Shown: piece by piece, positions 1 through 8,545 of the stretch
How the letters are laid out: every line of letters begins with the position of its first letter
Position numbering within the stretch: the first letter of the stretch is position 1
Source of the DNA: Bradyrhizobium forestalis
GTDB taxonomy: Bacteria > Pseudomonadota > Alphaproteobacteria > Rhizobiales > Xanthobacteraceae
DNA length: 64,000 nt
Direction: 5' to 3'
NCBI RefSeq assembly: GCF_002795245.1
Contig: NZ_PGVG01000002.1
Span: 186,001-250,000, forward strand
Program-made: the position numbers and the translations under genes
The notes under the pieces: generated by a model
The model's database searches: none
Told to the model about the DNA's origin: nothing
The model's input: only the letters and a program-made list of their open reading frames with translations

Positions 1-370
1 CGTTCTTCGCCTCCTTACCCGCCTTGGCGCCCTTGCCCGCCTTGGCGCTCTTGGCATCCTTGTCCTTGGCCGCGCCCTGCTGCTTGGCGTCCTTGCTGGA
101 GTCCTTGGCGGCCGGCGCCGGATTGCCGCCGTTGTTGTTGCCGACACCGAGCACGCCGGTGAAGACGCCGACCACGCCGCCGATCGCACCGCCGAGCACG
201 CCACCGACCGGACCCGCCGCCTTGTTCCCGGCCGCCGCGCCTTCCTGAACACCTTTGACCAAACCTTGAGCATTCGCCACCGCGGCGGCACCGAGCAACA
301 GCGCAAGCACGGACCCCAGCGCGAAGCATCGCCGCAGGTAAAGCCGCGCTGGCGGCGCCGTATTGATCAT
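1..370 (-). CDS. Secreted glycine-zipper protein, C-terminus off the left edge
   Basis: The reading frame opens at an ATG at 370-368 and stays open to the window edge, so only the first 123 codons are visible. Residues 1-30 form a signal peptide: a short basic start, a hydrophobic stretch and an alanine-rich cleavage region ending near VANAQ. Next comes a glycine-zipper-like segment (about residues 48-68, GPVGGVLGGAIGG then GVFTGVLG), typical of membrane-inserting or outer-membrane-associated small proteins. The tail is rich in Lys, Ala and Gly (repeated KDAK, KAGKGAK), which suggests a disordered basic tail. I do not recognise a named family. The start is well supported by the signal peptide; function is unknown. 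Confidence 0.65.
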   Translation of the reverse strand, partial: MINTAPPARLYLRRCFALGSVLALLLGAAAVANAQGLVKGVQEGAAAGNKAAGPVGGVLGGAIGGVVGVFTGVLGVGNNNGGNPAPAAKDSSKDAKQQGAAKDKDAKSAKAGKGAKAGKEAKN

Positions 371-852
371 TCTCGTCTCCATCGTCGACCTGACTGGCCT
401 ATCGGGCGGGCGTCACCCGCAACTGCAACTCTATCGTTTCCGCCGCTTCGAGGTCCAGACGCGGCCGATTGCTGTCCACGCCCGAAAAGTCTTTCACGCG
501 AAGCGGTTATGCAGGCTTATTCGAAACTGCGGCGTAAATGCGCACGGATCGTTCCAGACGGTTCGGCGCGAAGTGTGCGTCGCAAAAACAACGAGCGCCC
601 TGCACCTGCGACGCGTCGCCTCGACACGCGTCGCGACGTTTCCGGACACAACGTTAGTTTTAGACGCAGAGCCATTCGGCTTTCTCGACAGACGCGATCA
701 ATCATGATCTGATCGCGCTACCAATTTGCTGCGGCATGCGTGATTTGCCCACGCGGGCCGACGGCACCAATAAGAAAATCGAGCAACAAGAACGCAATAA
801 AGAAAGTCTCTCAGAGGAAACTCCAACAACAACACCCAAGCGAGGAAACGAG
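371..852. other. Intergenic region, no gene seen
   Basis: This 480-base stretch lies between two divergently oriented genes and should hold both promoters. I see no reading frame with convincing protein character on either strand. It contains a GC-rich patch near 600-640 with several copies of GCGTCG/CGACGC, but no clean operator or terminator. The last bases before the next start include a GAGGAAACGAG ribosome-binding region (about 841-852). Confidence 0.5.
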
Positions 853-2193
853 ATGTCACGCAAGACACTGACGCGACGTCAATTTGTGGCTGCCACTGCA
901 ATGTCCTCCGCGGCGCTGATCACAGCGCCCTATGTCCGAGGCGCTTACGCCGCCGGCAAGCTCTCGATCGGCTTCTGGGACCATTGGGTGCCGGGCGCCA
1001 ACGATGCCTCCCGCGCTCTCGTCAATGAATGGGCCGAGAAGGAGAAGGTCGAAGTCTCGATCGATTACATCACCAGCAACAACAACAAGATCCAGCTTAC
1101 CGTCGCAGCGGAAGCCCAAGCGAAATCGGGCCACGATATCCTGCAGATGCCGACATGGTGGCCGCATGCCTACGCCGAAAATCTCGAGCCACTCAATGAT
1201 ATCATGGAGCCGCTGATCAAGCAGAATGGCGAGGTGAACGGCACCGTCAAATATCTCGGCCAGGCGGGCGGCAAATGGCTTGCCATCCCCGCAACTCCGG
1301 GCAGCCAGATCAAGGGACCCTGCTCCCGCATCGATTTGATGAAGAAGCACGCAGGCATCGACGTCCAGGAGATGTACCCGGCCGGAGCGCAGCCAAAGGC
1401 GGATGGTTGGACGATGGATACGTTCCTGAAGGCGGCTGAAGCCTGCCAGAAGGGCGGCTTCCCGTTCGGCATCGGCCTCGGCGAAACCACAGACAGCGTG
1501 GACACGGCCGGTGCAATCTTCCAGTCGTTCGGCGCGGAGCTCGTCAACGCCAAGGGCGACGTCACAGTGAAGACCGACGCCGTTCGCCAAGCTCTCGAAT
1601 ACTACAAGAAGCTGATTGCTTTCCTGCCGCCTGACGCTCCGTCCTGGGACGACGCCTCGAACAACAAGTGGCTGATCTCGGGCCGTGGCGCGCTCATCCT
1701 GAATCCGCCGAGCGCGTGGGCCGTCGCCAAGCGCGATGCACCGCAGGTCGCCGAACAATGCTGGACACACGGCTTCCCGGCTGGCCCAAAGGGCCGCTTC
1801 GCACCCTACCTGCCGTACTTCTGGGGCCTCTGGAGCTTCAGCAAGAACAAGGAGGCAGCAAAGAGCCTGCTCGTTCACTTGTCCGCGCCATCGTCGATCG
1901 CAAAGTTCGTCGCAGCGAGCGGCGGCTACGATCTGCCGGCCTACGCCAACATGACGACGCTGAAGACCTGGGCGGAGGAAGGCCCACCGAAGGGGACGCT
2001 CTACCACTATCCGAACCCCTACAATCATCAGACGCTATCGATTGCGGCGTCTCCGGCGCCGCCCAAGGTCGCGCAGCAGATCTACTTCCAGGCGACGCTG
2101 ACCAAGATGGCGCTCCGCTACGCCCAGGGCGAGAAGATGGAGGCGACGCTCGCCTGGGCCGAGGGCGAGTGCGAAGGCTTCATGCGAAGCTAG
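853..2193 (+). CDS. ABC transporter extracellular solute-binding protein (sugar type), Tat-exported
   Basis: A 446-residue periplasmic binding protein of the family 1 sugar-binding type. The N-terminus is a twin-arginine signal (TRRQFVAAT at residues 7-15, hydrophobic stretch, cleavage near AYAA), so it is probably exported folded. The body shows the usual pattern for CUT1 binding proteins, including the early FWDHWVPGANDASR and the WPHAYAENLEPL segment. I chose the ATG at 853 because a GAGGAAACGAG Shine-Dalgarno region precedes it and the Tat signal starts there; an in-frame upstream start would put 39 extra polar residues before the signal. It heads a transporter operon with two permeases and an ATPase downstream. 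Ligand unknown. Confidence 0.9.
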   Translation: MSRKTLTRRQFVAATAMSSAALITAPYVRGAYAAGKLSIGFWDHWVPGANDASRALVNEWAEKEKVEVSIDYITSNNNKIQLTVAAEAQAKSGHDILQMPTWWPHAYAENLEPLNDIMEPLIKQNGEVNGTVKYLGQAGGKWLAIPATPGSQIKGPCSRIDLMKKHAGIDVQEMYPAGAQPKADGWTMDTFLKAAEACQKGGFPFGIGLGETTDSVDTAGAIFQSFGAELVNAKGDVTVKTDAVRQALEYYKKLIAFLPPDAPSWDDASNNKWLISGRGALILNPPSAWAVAKRDAPQVAEQCWTHGFPAGPKGRFAPYLPYFWGLWSFSKNKEAAKSLLVHLSAPSSIAKFVAASGGYDLPAYANMTTLKTWAEEGPPKGTLYHYPNPYNHQTLSIAASPAPPKVAQQIYFQATLTKMALRYAQGEKMEATLAWAEGECEGFMRS

Positions 2194-2323
2194 CCGGGTT
2201 TCCGCCGGTCGGTTCACTCGATCACGCGTGAACCACCCGGCACCCGCACCTCATCCGCGTATCGCAGGAGCCGACCGAACAGGCCGGCTTCGCCACTCGA
2301 CATCTCTAAGGAAAGCCTACGCC

Positions 2324-3262
2324 ATGGCCGACGCCGTCGTTGAGCAAGGTCGCCCAATTGGGGCGGCGGGCACACGCAAGCGGACAAGCCTGCGCAATGT
2401 CCTCGGACGAAAATCAACTGTTGCGTTTCTGCTGACGCTGCCGCTGATCATCCTGATTGCGCTGCTCGTGCTCTATCCCGCCGTCTACTCCATCCATCTC
2501 GCCACGTTGAACAAGTCGATGCAGAAATTCGTCGGCTTCGGAAACTTCACCTTCCTGTTCAAGCGCGACACGTTCTGGATGGTGGTGAAGCAATCCTGCA
2601 TCTTCGCGATCACCGCCGTGTTCTTCAAGGCGCTGATGGGCTTCATCGTCGCGCATTTCGTGCACAACATTCCGGCCAAGGGCCAGCGCAAATGGCGCGG
2701 CATGCTGCTGGTGCCCTGGGTGATCCCACCGGCGATGAGCACGCTGGCCTGGCTGTGGCTGTTCGATCCGTCCTACAGCGCCTTCAATTACACGCTTTCT
2801 TTCTTTCACATCGGACCGATCAACTGGCTCGGCGACAACCTGTGGGCTCGCTTTTCGGTCATTCTCGTCAATGTCTGGTATGGCGCGCCGTTTTTCATGA
2901 TCATGTACCTGGCCGCGCTGAAATCCGTGCCGGACCAGCTCTATGAAGCTGCGGCGATCGACGGCGCCAACTGGTGGCAGAAGATCTGGTTCATCACACT
3001 GCCGATGATGCGTAACATCATCGCCATTACCACGCTGTTCTCGCTCATCGTCACCTTCGCCAATTTCGATATCGTCCGGATCCTGACGTCGGGCGGTCCA
3101 CTGGACCAGACGCACATCTTTGCAACGTGGGCCTTCAAGGTCGGCATCGAGGGCAGCGACATTCCGCTTGGCGCCAGCGTCTCGCTGTTCATGGTGCCAA
3201 TCCTCGCCGTCGCGGCGATCTTCATCCTTCGGGATGTCAGCAAACGCGGGAACGAAGCCTGA
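2324..3262 (+). CDS. ABC transporter permease (CUT1, MalF-like)
   Basis: A 312-residue inner-membrane permease with six predicted hydrophobic segments. The cytoplasmic EAA loop is clear: YEAAAIDGANWWQKIWFITL, the site that docks on the ATPase. The start at 2324 follows an AAGGAAAG ribosome-binding site; a GTG at 2228 is in frame but would add a polar stretch with no homology value. Its stop overlaps the next permease gene (TGATG at 3260-3264), so the two are probably translationally coupled. With the binding protein at 853-2193 and the ATPase at 4180-5280 it makes a full importer. It differs from MalF in lacking the large periplasmic P2 domain. Confidence 0.92.
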   Translation: MADAVVEQGRPIGAAGTRKRTSLRNVLGRKSTVAFLLTLPLIILIALLVLYPAVYSIHLATLNKSMQKFVGFGNFTFLFKRDTFWMVVKQSCIFAITAVFFKALMGFIVAHFVHNIPAKGQRKWRGMLLVPWVIPPAMSTLAWLWLFDPSYSAFNYTLSFFHIGPINWLGDNLWARFSVILVNVWYGAPFFMIMYLAALKSVPDQLYEAAAIDGANWWQKIWFITLPMMRNIIAITTLFSLIVTFANFDIVRILTSGGPLDQTHIFATWAFKVGIEGSDIPLGASVSLFMVPILAVAAIFILRDVSKRGNEA

Positions 3263-4173
3263 TGAGCACGCTCACGATCGACAAGGCCGGGCCGACGCGC
3301 AAGGTCAAGTATGGCAGCATGAGCCGCGACCGCGCCTGGGCGCTGCGCTGGTCCTACTTCTTCCTCGTGCTATTTGCCCTCTTCTCACTGACGCCGCCGC
3401 TTTACATGCTGATCACCTCGCTCAAGAGCAGCGCGGAGATCTCGGCCGCCACCAACCCGTGGTGGGTGTTCCACCCCACTCTGTCGAACTACGTCGAACT
3501 TTTGACCTCGAACCAGTTTCTGCGGTTCTTCTGGAACTCGGCGATCGTGTCGATCGTGGTCGTGATCATCACCATGCTGATCAGCATCCCGGCGGCGTTC
3601 GCGCTGGCGCGGATGAAGTTCTGGGGATCGGCGACGCTCGCGACCGGCGTGTTCCTGACCTATCTCATTCCGGACAGTTTGCTGTTCATTCCGCTGTTCA
3701 AGATGCTGGCAGTGGTCCAGGACCTGACCGGCATCACGCTGCTCAACAGATGGTACGTCCTGCTGTTCATCTATCCGACGCTGACGGTGCCGTTCTGCAC
3801 CTGGATCATGATCGGCTATTTCGCCTCGATCCCGAAGGAGCTGGATGAGGCGGCGCTCATCGACGGCGCCTCCTGGCTGCAGACCCTGACGCGGATCTTC
3901 ATCCCCGTCGCGCTGCCCGGGTTGATTGCCGCGACCATCTTCGCCTTCACGGTATCCTGGGCGCAGTTCCTCTATCCCCTGGTGTTCACGACCTCCATCG
4001 ACCAGCTCGTGCTGCCGGTCGGCATCACCACCACCCTGATCAAGGGCGACGTCTTCAACTGGGGGCAGATCATGACCGGCGCGCTGCTCGGCGCCGCGCC
4101 GCCGTTGATCATCTACGCATTCCTGATGGACTACTACATTGCCGGCCTGACCGCCGGCGCGACAAAGGGTTGA
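3262..4173 (+). CDS. ABC transporter permease (CUT1, MalG-like)
   Basis: The second, 303-residue, inner-membrane permease of the importer. It has an N-terminal hydrophobic segment near residues 28-50, further membrane segments, and the EAA motif LDEAALIDGASWLQTL followed by IPVALPG. The ATG at 3262 overlaps the stop codon of the previous gene by one base, the usual sign of coupled translation in permease pairs. The stop precedes the ATPase gene by only six bases. As in MalG/UgpE proteins, the C-terminus is short and hydrophobic. Substrate specificity cannot be read from the permease; the ligand is likely a sugar or sugar-like polyol. Confidence 0.92.
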   Translation: MSTLTIDKAGPTRKVKYGSMSRDRAWALRWSYFFLVLFALFSLTPPLYMLITSLKSSAEISAATNPWWVFHPTLSNYVELLTSNQFLRFFWNSAIVSIVVVIITMLISIPAAFALARMKFWGSATLATGVFLTYLIPDSLLFIPLFKMLAVVQDLTGITLLNRWYVLLFIYPTLTVPFCTWIMIGYFASIPKELDEAALIDGASWLQTLTRIFIPVALPGLIAATIFAFTVSWAQFLYPLVFTTSIDQLVLPVGITTTLIKGDVFNWGQIMTGALLGAAPPLIIYAFLMDYYIAGLTAGATKG

Positions 4174-4179
4174 TGACTC

Positions 4180-5280
4180 ATGGCTGACGTTGCTTTGCGG
4201 AAGGTAGTCAAGCGTTACGATGATGTCGAAGCCGTGCGCGGCATCGACCTCGACATCGCCGACCATGAGTTCATCGTGCTGGTCGGCCCCTCCGGCTGCG
4301 GCAAGTCGACGACGCTGCGCATGATCGCAGGCCTCGAGGACATCAGCGACGGCGACATCATGATCGGCGGCGACATCGTCAACGACGTGCCGCCGAAGGA
4401 TCGCGACATCGCGATGGTGTTCCAAAACTACGCGCTCTACCCGCACATGACGGTCGCCGAGAACATGTCGTTCGGGCTGCGCCTGAAGCACTATCCCAAG
4501 GCCGAGATCAAGGCCCGGGTGACGGAAGCCGCCCGCCTCCTCGACATCACCGACCTGATCGACCGCAAGCCGAAGCAGCTCTCCGGCGGCCAGCGCCAGC
4601 GCGTCGCGATGGGCCGGGCCATCGTGCGCAATCCGAAGGTGTTCCTGTTCGACGAACCGCTGTCCAATCTCGACGCGAAACTCCGCGTGCAGATGCGGAT
4701 CGAGATCAAGAAGGTGCACCAGAAGGTGCGCACCACCACCGTCTATGTCACCCACGACCAGGTCGAGGCGATGACGCTGGCCGACCGCGTCGTGGTGATG
4801 AACAAGGGCCGCATCGAGCAGATCGGCACGCCGAACGAACTTTACCACAAGCCTGCGACGCGCTTCGTCGCGGGCTTCATCGGCTCGCCGGCGATGAACT
4901 TCATCCCGTGCCGGCTCGAGGACGTCGGCGGCACGCTCCAGATCCGCCTTACCGACCGCATCGCTTTCCCGCTGCCGCCGGCCCGCGCCGCACGTTACAA
5001 CGCGCTGCCGCGCACCGAGAAGCTGCTGCTCGGCCTCCGGCCCGAGCATCTCACCGAGTCGCACGCGCATTTCGGGCCGGGCGTCGAGACGTTCGAGACC
5101 GTGCTCGACGTCACCGAGCCGATGGGAATGGAGACGCTGGTCTATTTCGGGCTCGATGGCACGCCGGTCTGCGGCCGCGTTGACCCCAATGCCGGCGCCA
5201 AGGACGGGGCACCCATGCGCCTGGCGATGGACCTCAACAACATGCACCTGCTAAATGAAGAGACCGGCGTCGTGTTGTGA
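4180..5280 (+). CDS. ABC transporter ATP-binding protein (MalK/UgpC-like)
   Basis: The 366-residue nucleotide-binding subunit that powers the importer encoded upstream. Visible motifs in order: Walker A GPSGCGKST (about 38-46), Q-loop within MVFQNYALYPHMT, ABC signature LSGGQRQRVAMGRA (about 135-148), Walker B VFLFDEPLSNLD, and the switch histidine in YVTHDQVEA. The last 130 residues form the TOBE/MalK regulatory region, including LLLGLRPEHL. Length and layout are normal for the UgpC/MalK group, which can be shared among several importers. The next gene starts 37 bases after this stop and is probably cotranscribed. Confidence 0.95.
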   Translation: MADVALRKVVKRYDDVEAVRGIDLDIADHEFIVLVGPSGCGKSTTLRMIAGLEDISDGDIMIGGDIVNDVPPKDRDIAMVFQNYALYPHMTVAENMSFGLRLKHYPKAEIKARVTEAARLLDITDLIDRKPKQLSGGQRQRVAMGRAIVRNPKVFLFDEPLSNLDAKLRVQMRIEIKKVHQKVRTTTVYVTHDQVEAMTLADRVVVMNKGRIEQIGTPNELYHKPATRFVAGFIGSPAMNFIPCRLEDVGGTLQIRLTDRIAFPLPPARAARYNALPRTEKLLLGLRPEHLTESHAHFGPGVETFETVLDVTEPMGMETLVYFGLDGTPVCGRVDPNAGAKDGAPMRLAMDLNNMHLLNEETGVVL

Positions 5281-5317
5281 CGCCGCGATCCAAGAAACGC
5301 AGGCAGGCAGGGGAGCG

Positions 5318-6307
5318 ATGGCGACCAACAAGAAGAAGATTTTCGTTACACAGACTTTGTCGCAAGGGGCACGCGCCCTCCTCACCCAGCGCGACGATAT
5401 CGAGCTCGTCGAGTTTGCGAACCTGATCTCGGCCAGGGATTTCGAGGCCTTGCTGAAGAGCCATGCCCCCGTCCACGGCGTGGCCCTCGGCGCCACCGCC
5501 TTCGGCGAGACCGAGCTCGAGGCCGCCCGCGACATGAAAGTGGTGACCCGCATCGGCGTCGGCTACGACGCCGTCGACGTGCCCGCCCTCTCCCGCCGCA
5601 AGGTGCCGCTGATGATCGCTGGCAGCGCCAACTCGCCCTCGGTCGCGGAAGCGGCGCTGTTCATGATGCTGACGCTGGCCAAGCGCGCGCAGGAGCTTCA
5701 TTCCTGCGTCAAGGACGGAACATGGGCCGACCGGCTCGGCATGCTGCCGTTCGACCTCTACGGCAAGACCGTGCTCGTCATCGGCTTCGGCCGCATCGGC
5801 AGTCGCACCGCCAAGCGCTGCCTGGCGATGGAGATGAAGGTGCAGGTCTACGATCCCTACAAGGGAGCCGCCGAGATCAAGGCCGCCGGCTGCGAGCCGG
5901 TCACTGACCTCGACGCCGCACTGCCTCACGCCGACTTCGTCACCATCCACTGTCCCAAGACGCCGGAGACGGTCGGCCTGTTCGACGCGGCGCGGATCGG
6001 CCGGATGAAGCCGAGATCCTATCTCATCAACACTGCGCGCGGCGGCATCGTGAAGGAAGCCGCGCTCTACGACGCCCTGGTCTCCGGCAAGCTCGCCGGC
6101 GCCGGCATCGACGTGTTCGAGGCGGAGCCGCCACCGGTCGGCAACGCGCTGTTTGCGCTGCCAAACGTCATCATGGCCCCGCATGTGGCCGGCGTCACCG
6201 TCGAGGCGGTGAGCCGCATGAGCGAGCAGACTGCGCGCAACATCCTGAGCGTGCTGGACGGCGACCCCATTCGGCAGAACGTCATCAATCAGGACGTGCT
6301 GGGCTGA
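5318..6307 (+). CDS. D-2-hydroxyacid dehydrogenase (phosphoglycerate dehydrogenase-like)
   Basis: A 329-residue NAD(P)-dependent dehydrogenase of the D-isomer-specific 2-hydroxyacid family. The Rossmann motif VIGFGRIGSRTAKR lies near the middle, preceded by the helix SVAEAALFMMLTLAKR. The catalytic elements are present: NTARGGIV (Arg), DVFEAEPP (Glu) and APHVAG (His). It lacks the C-terminal ACT domain of serine-pathway SerA, so a catabolic or detoxifying 2-hydroxyacid is more likely than serine synthesis. I chose the ATG at 5318, preceded by GGGGAGCG; an earlier in-frame start would overlap the ATPase gene. Placement after the importer suggests it acts on the imported compound or its product, which is inference. 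Confidence 0.88.
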   Translation: MATNKKKIFVTQTLSQGARALLTQRDDIELVEFANLISARDFEALLKSHAPVHGVALGATAFGETELEAARDMKVVTRIGVGYDAVDVPALSRRKVPLMIAGSANSPSVAEAALFMMLTLAKRAQELHSCVKDGTWADRLGMLPFDLYGKTVLVIGFGRIGSRTAKRCLAMEMKVQVYDPYKGAAEIKAAGCEPVTDLDAALPHADFVTIHCPKTPETVGLFDAARIGRMKPRSYLINTARGGIVKEAALYDALVSGKLAGAGIDVFEAEPPPVGNALFALPNVIMAPHVAGVTVEAVSRMSEQTARNILSVLDGDPIRQNVINQDVLG

Positions 6308-6478
6308 GCGACAGGCGGGCGCGCGCCCGCCCATCCGCCCGCCTTCGGGATGCCAGAAAGCGTCCCATTTTGGTGCAGATCGAGCCCCAACTCAGCCTTA
6401 ATCAAACGCGCGTAATAAGACCGGCCGCGGCGGCAGTGGGACAGACTGGCCGAACGCGTCGAGCTGGAGGATGCCCCC

Positions 6479-6946
6479 TTGTCAGAGATCGACCCGACCG
6501 ACCATGCGCTGGCGACCATCGCCAGCATTTTGGAGCACCCCGAGCCCGTCCTCGTCGTCCGCGATACCGCGGCCGAGACGGCGGTTGCGGATGAGCAGGC
6601 GATGGCCCAGGAGCAGGTCGTTACCGACGAACATCCTGTCGTCGAGGAACAGCCGCTGGTGCCGGAGCACACCGATGCCGACGGCTACAGCAAGGTCGGT
6701 CCGGGACCCATGGTGGCGATCCGTCTCAAATGGACGGTCCATCGCGGCGATGACGGCCAGTACTACGTCCACGAGACCATCGGCGAACAGTCCGCCCCCG
6801 TGGTCAGCGGCCCCATGACGAGCGAGGCCGCTGTACGTTTCGTCGACGCGCAGCAGGACGAGGCGAACAAGCGCTTCGAGCTGCTGCGCAGCGAGATCGC
6901 CGGCCGCAGCTCGCTCGCCGATTACGAGCGCAAAGGCGAAGCGTAA
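6479..6946 (+). CDS. Conserved hypothetical acidic protein, TTG start
   Basis: A 155-residue soluble protein with no signal peptide or membrane segment. The N-terminal 65 residues are acidic and repetitive (runs of EQ, VADEQ, VTDEH, VVEEQ), suggesting a disordered region; the C-terminal half (from about residue 70, GPMVAIRLKWTVHRG) looks like a small folded domain ending in a helix rich in charged residues. The start is a TTG at 6479: it sits eight bases after CTGGAGG, and the nearby ATG at 6471 is in a different frame that gives no plausible protein. I do not recognise the family. It stands alone between the dehydrogenase and a dispersed repeat. Confidence 0.7.
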   Translation: MSEIDPTDHALATIASILEHPEPVLVVRDTAAETAVADEQAMAQEQVVTDEHPVVEEQPLVPEHTDADGYSKVGPGPMVAIRLKWTVHRGDDGQYYVHETIGEQSAPVVSGPMTSEAAVRFVDAQQDEANKRFELLRSEIAGRSSLADYERKGEA

Positions 6947-6973
6947 GGCTATTTGCGGCCTGCTCTCTCCGCA

Positions 6974-7126
6974 CACCTCTCCCGAAGGGAGAGGTCGGAG
7001 CGCATCGAAGATGCGATCCGGGTGAGGGGTTACAGCCTCACCGGATGCTGCGGCCCCTCACCCGGATTGCTCAGGCGCGCAATTGCGCGCCATAGCAATC
7101 CGACCTCTCCCCGTCGGGGAGAGGTG
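6974..7126. repeat. Dispersed palindromic repeat, family A, copy 1
   Basis: About 150 bases beginning CACCTCTCCC and ending GGGAGAGGTG, so the whole unit is an imperfect inverted repeat. Inside are the modules GATGCGATCCGGGTGAGG and GCGCGCAATTGCGCGC. An inverted copy with the same modules in reverse order lies at 31717-31870. It sits in a gap between convergent genes. Confidence 0.85.
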
Positions 7127-7139
7127 AGCACCGAGCCAA

Positions 7140-7649
7140 TTACTTCCTCCCCAGATAATCCTTTTTCACCAGCTCGACGCCGGCGTGCCGCAACAGGTCG
7201 TAAGCGGTCGTGACGTGAAAGAAGAACTGCGGGACGCTGAACGTCAGCAGCAGCGTGCGCCCGGTGAAAGGCAGCTCGGTGCCGTTCTTCAACCTGAAGA
7301 AGACATTCCGGTCCGCCGCCGCATCGATCTCCGTGCGCGGCAGGCTTTCGATGAACTCGATCGACGTTGCGATGCGCGCCTGAAGCCCGGCCATGTCGTG
7401 CTCCAGCGCCGGCAGCGCCACCGGATCGCGCTCGACCAACAAGGCGGGAGCAACCGTGGCGTGGCGGCAGGCCTCACCGACCTGCTGCGCCAGATCGTAC
7501 ATGTTCGGCGCAAGGCGCATGCCGAGCAGAACCGTCGGGTTGAATTTGCGGGCCTCCGCATAAGCGACGCCCTTGTCGAGCAGCGCGGACAGGTTGCCCA
7601 AATAGGGTACGAAGAGGCCGACTGAGGCCTCGTACATCGAGATCGTCAC
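7140..7649 (-). CDS. DUF1993 family protein
   Basis: A 169-residue soluble protein. The start of the fold, TISMYEASVGLFVPYLGNLS followed by ALLDKG, matches the usual opening of DUF1993 proteins, which are predicted four-helix-bundle proteins distantly related to DinB. I chose a GTG start at 7649 because AAGGGA lies nine bases upstream and family members begin close to this MYEASV segment; an ATG at 7691 would add 14 residues. The function of the family is not established. It is divergent from pheC, with about 100 bases between them that must hold both promoters. Confidence 0.8.
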   Translation of the reverse strand: MTISMYEASVGLFVPYLGNLSALLDKGVAYAEARKFNPTVLLGMRLAPNMYDLAQQVGEACRHATVAPALLVERDPVALPALEHDMAGLQARIATSIEFIESLPRTEIDAAADRNVFFRLKNGTELPFTGRTLLLTFSVPQFFFHVTTAYDLLRHAGVELVKKDYLGRK

Positions 7650-7752
7650 CTCAAGGATTCCCTTCAATTCTGCCTCGCCAGCGACGGGCATCTGGTCTAA
7701 ATCCACGTCCGAAGAGCTGCACAATGACAGCTCGCGCAGGGGTGGAAAAGAG

Positions 7753-8544
7753 ATGATCGTTCGAATGGCTGTTCGATTCGTGGCGGCTTTGGCCGTGGCG
7801 TTGCTGGCTAACCTTTCGGCCCAAGCGCAGCAGGCGCCCTCGCGCCTCGACGAGATCGTCAAGCGGGGCACCTTGCGCGTCGGCATGACCGGCGACTACA
7901 AGCCCTTCACCTATCTGGACAAGGCGACGCAGCAGTTCAGCGGCTTCGACGTCGACATGGCGGAAGCGCTCGGCAAGGCGCTCGGGGTCAAGGTCGAATT
8001 CGTGCCGACGGCCTGGCCGAAGCTGATGAAGGATTTCGAGGCCGATCAGTTCGACATCGCCATGGGCGGGGTCTCGGTGACACTCGACCGGCAGAAGAAG
8101 GGCTTCTTCTCCATGCCGATCATGCGCGAAGGCAAGACGCCGATCGCGCGCTGCGCCGACGTCGGCAAGTACCAGAGCATCGCCGACATCGACAAGAAGG
8201 GCACCCGCATCATCGTCAATCCCGGCGGCACCAACGAGCGCTTCGCCCGCGCCAACATCAAGGACGCCGAGATCACCGTGTTCCCCGACAACACCGTGAT
8301 CTTCGACGAGATCGCCAAGGGCAATGCCGACCTGATGATGACGGATGCCTCCGAAACCCGCTACCAGCAGAAGCAGCATGCGGGCGTGCTCTGCGCGGTG
8401 CATCCGGACAAGCCATTCGATTTTTCGGAGAAGGCCTACTGGCTGCAGCGCGACATGGCGCTGAAAGCCTTCGTCGACCAGTGGCTCCATGTCTCCATGG
8501 AGGACGGCAGCTTCAAGAAAATCTACAGCACCTGGTTCGACTGA
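7753..8544 (+). CDS. pheC: Periplasmic cyclohexadienyl dehydratase (PheC type)
   Basis: A 263-residue exported protein with a signal peptide (cleavage near AQAQ, residues 24-27) and the fold of a family 3 amino-acid-binding protein. It resembles Pseudomonas PheC closely along its length: TGDYKPFTY (46-54), TAWPKLMKDF, GKTPIARC, NPGGTNERFAR (156-166) and MMTDASE (195-201). In that enzyme the NPGGTNE region supplies active-site residues that convert prephenate to phenylpyruvate and arogenate to phenylalanine. Two cysteines (134, 214) could form a disulfide. A plain binding protein is the alternative, but no permease or ATPase gene is adjacent, which favours the enzyme. The gene downstream starts two bases after the stop. 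Confidence 0.82.
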   Translation: MIVRMAVRFVAALAVALLANLSAQAQQAPSRLDEIVKRGTLRVGMTGDYKPFTYLDKATQQFSGFDVDMAEALGKALGVKVEFVPTAWPKLMKDFEADQFDIAMGGVSVTLDRQKKGFFSMPIMREGKTPIARCADVGKYQSIADIDKKGTRIIVNPGGTNERFARANIKDAEITVFPDNTVIFDEIAKGNADLMMTDASETRYQQKQHAGVLCAVHPDKPFDFSEKAYWLQRDMALKAFVDQWLHVSMEDGSFKKIYSTWFD

Positions 8545-8545
8545 C

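Noticed and set aside
6471..6818. ATG at 6471 as start of a 115-residue protein
   Set aside because: Out of frame with the protein-like sequence, Arg/Pro/Ser-rich translation; the TTG at 6479 fits the ribosome site better.
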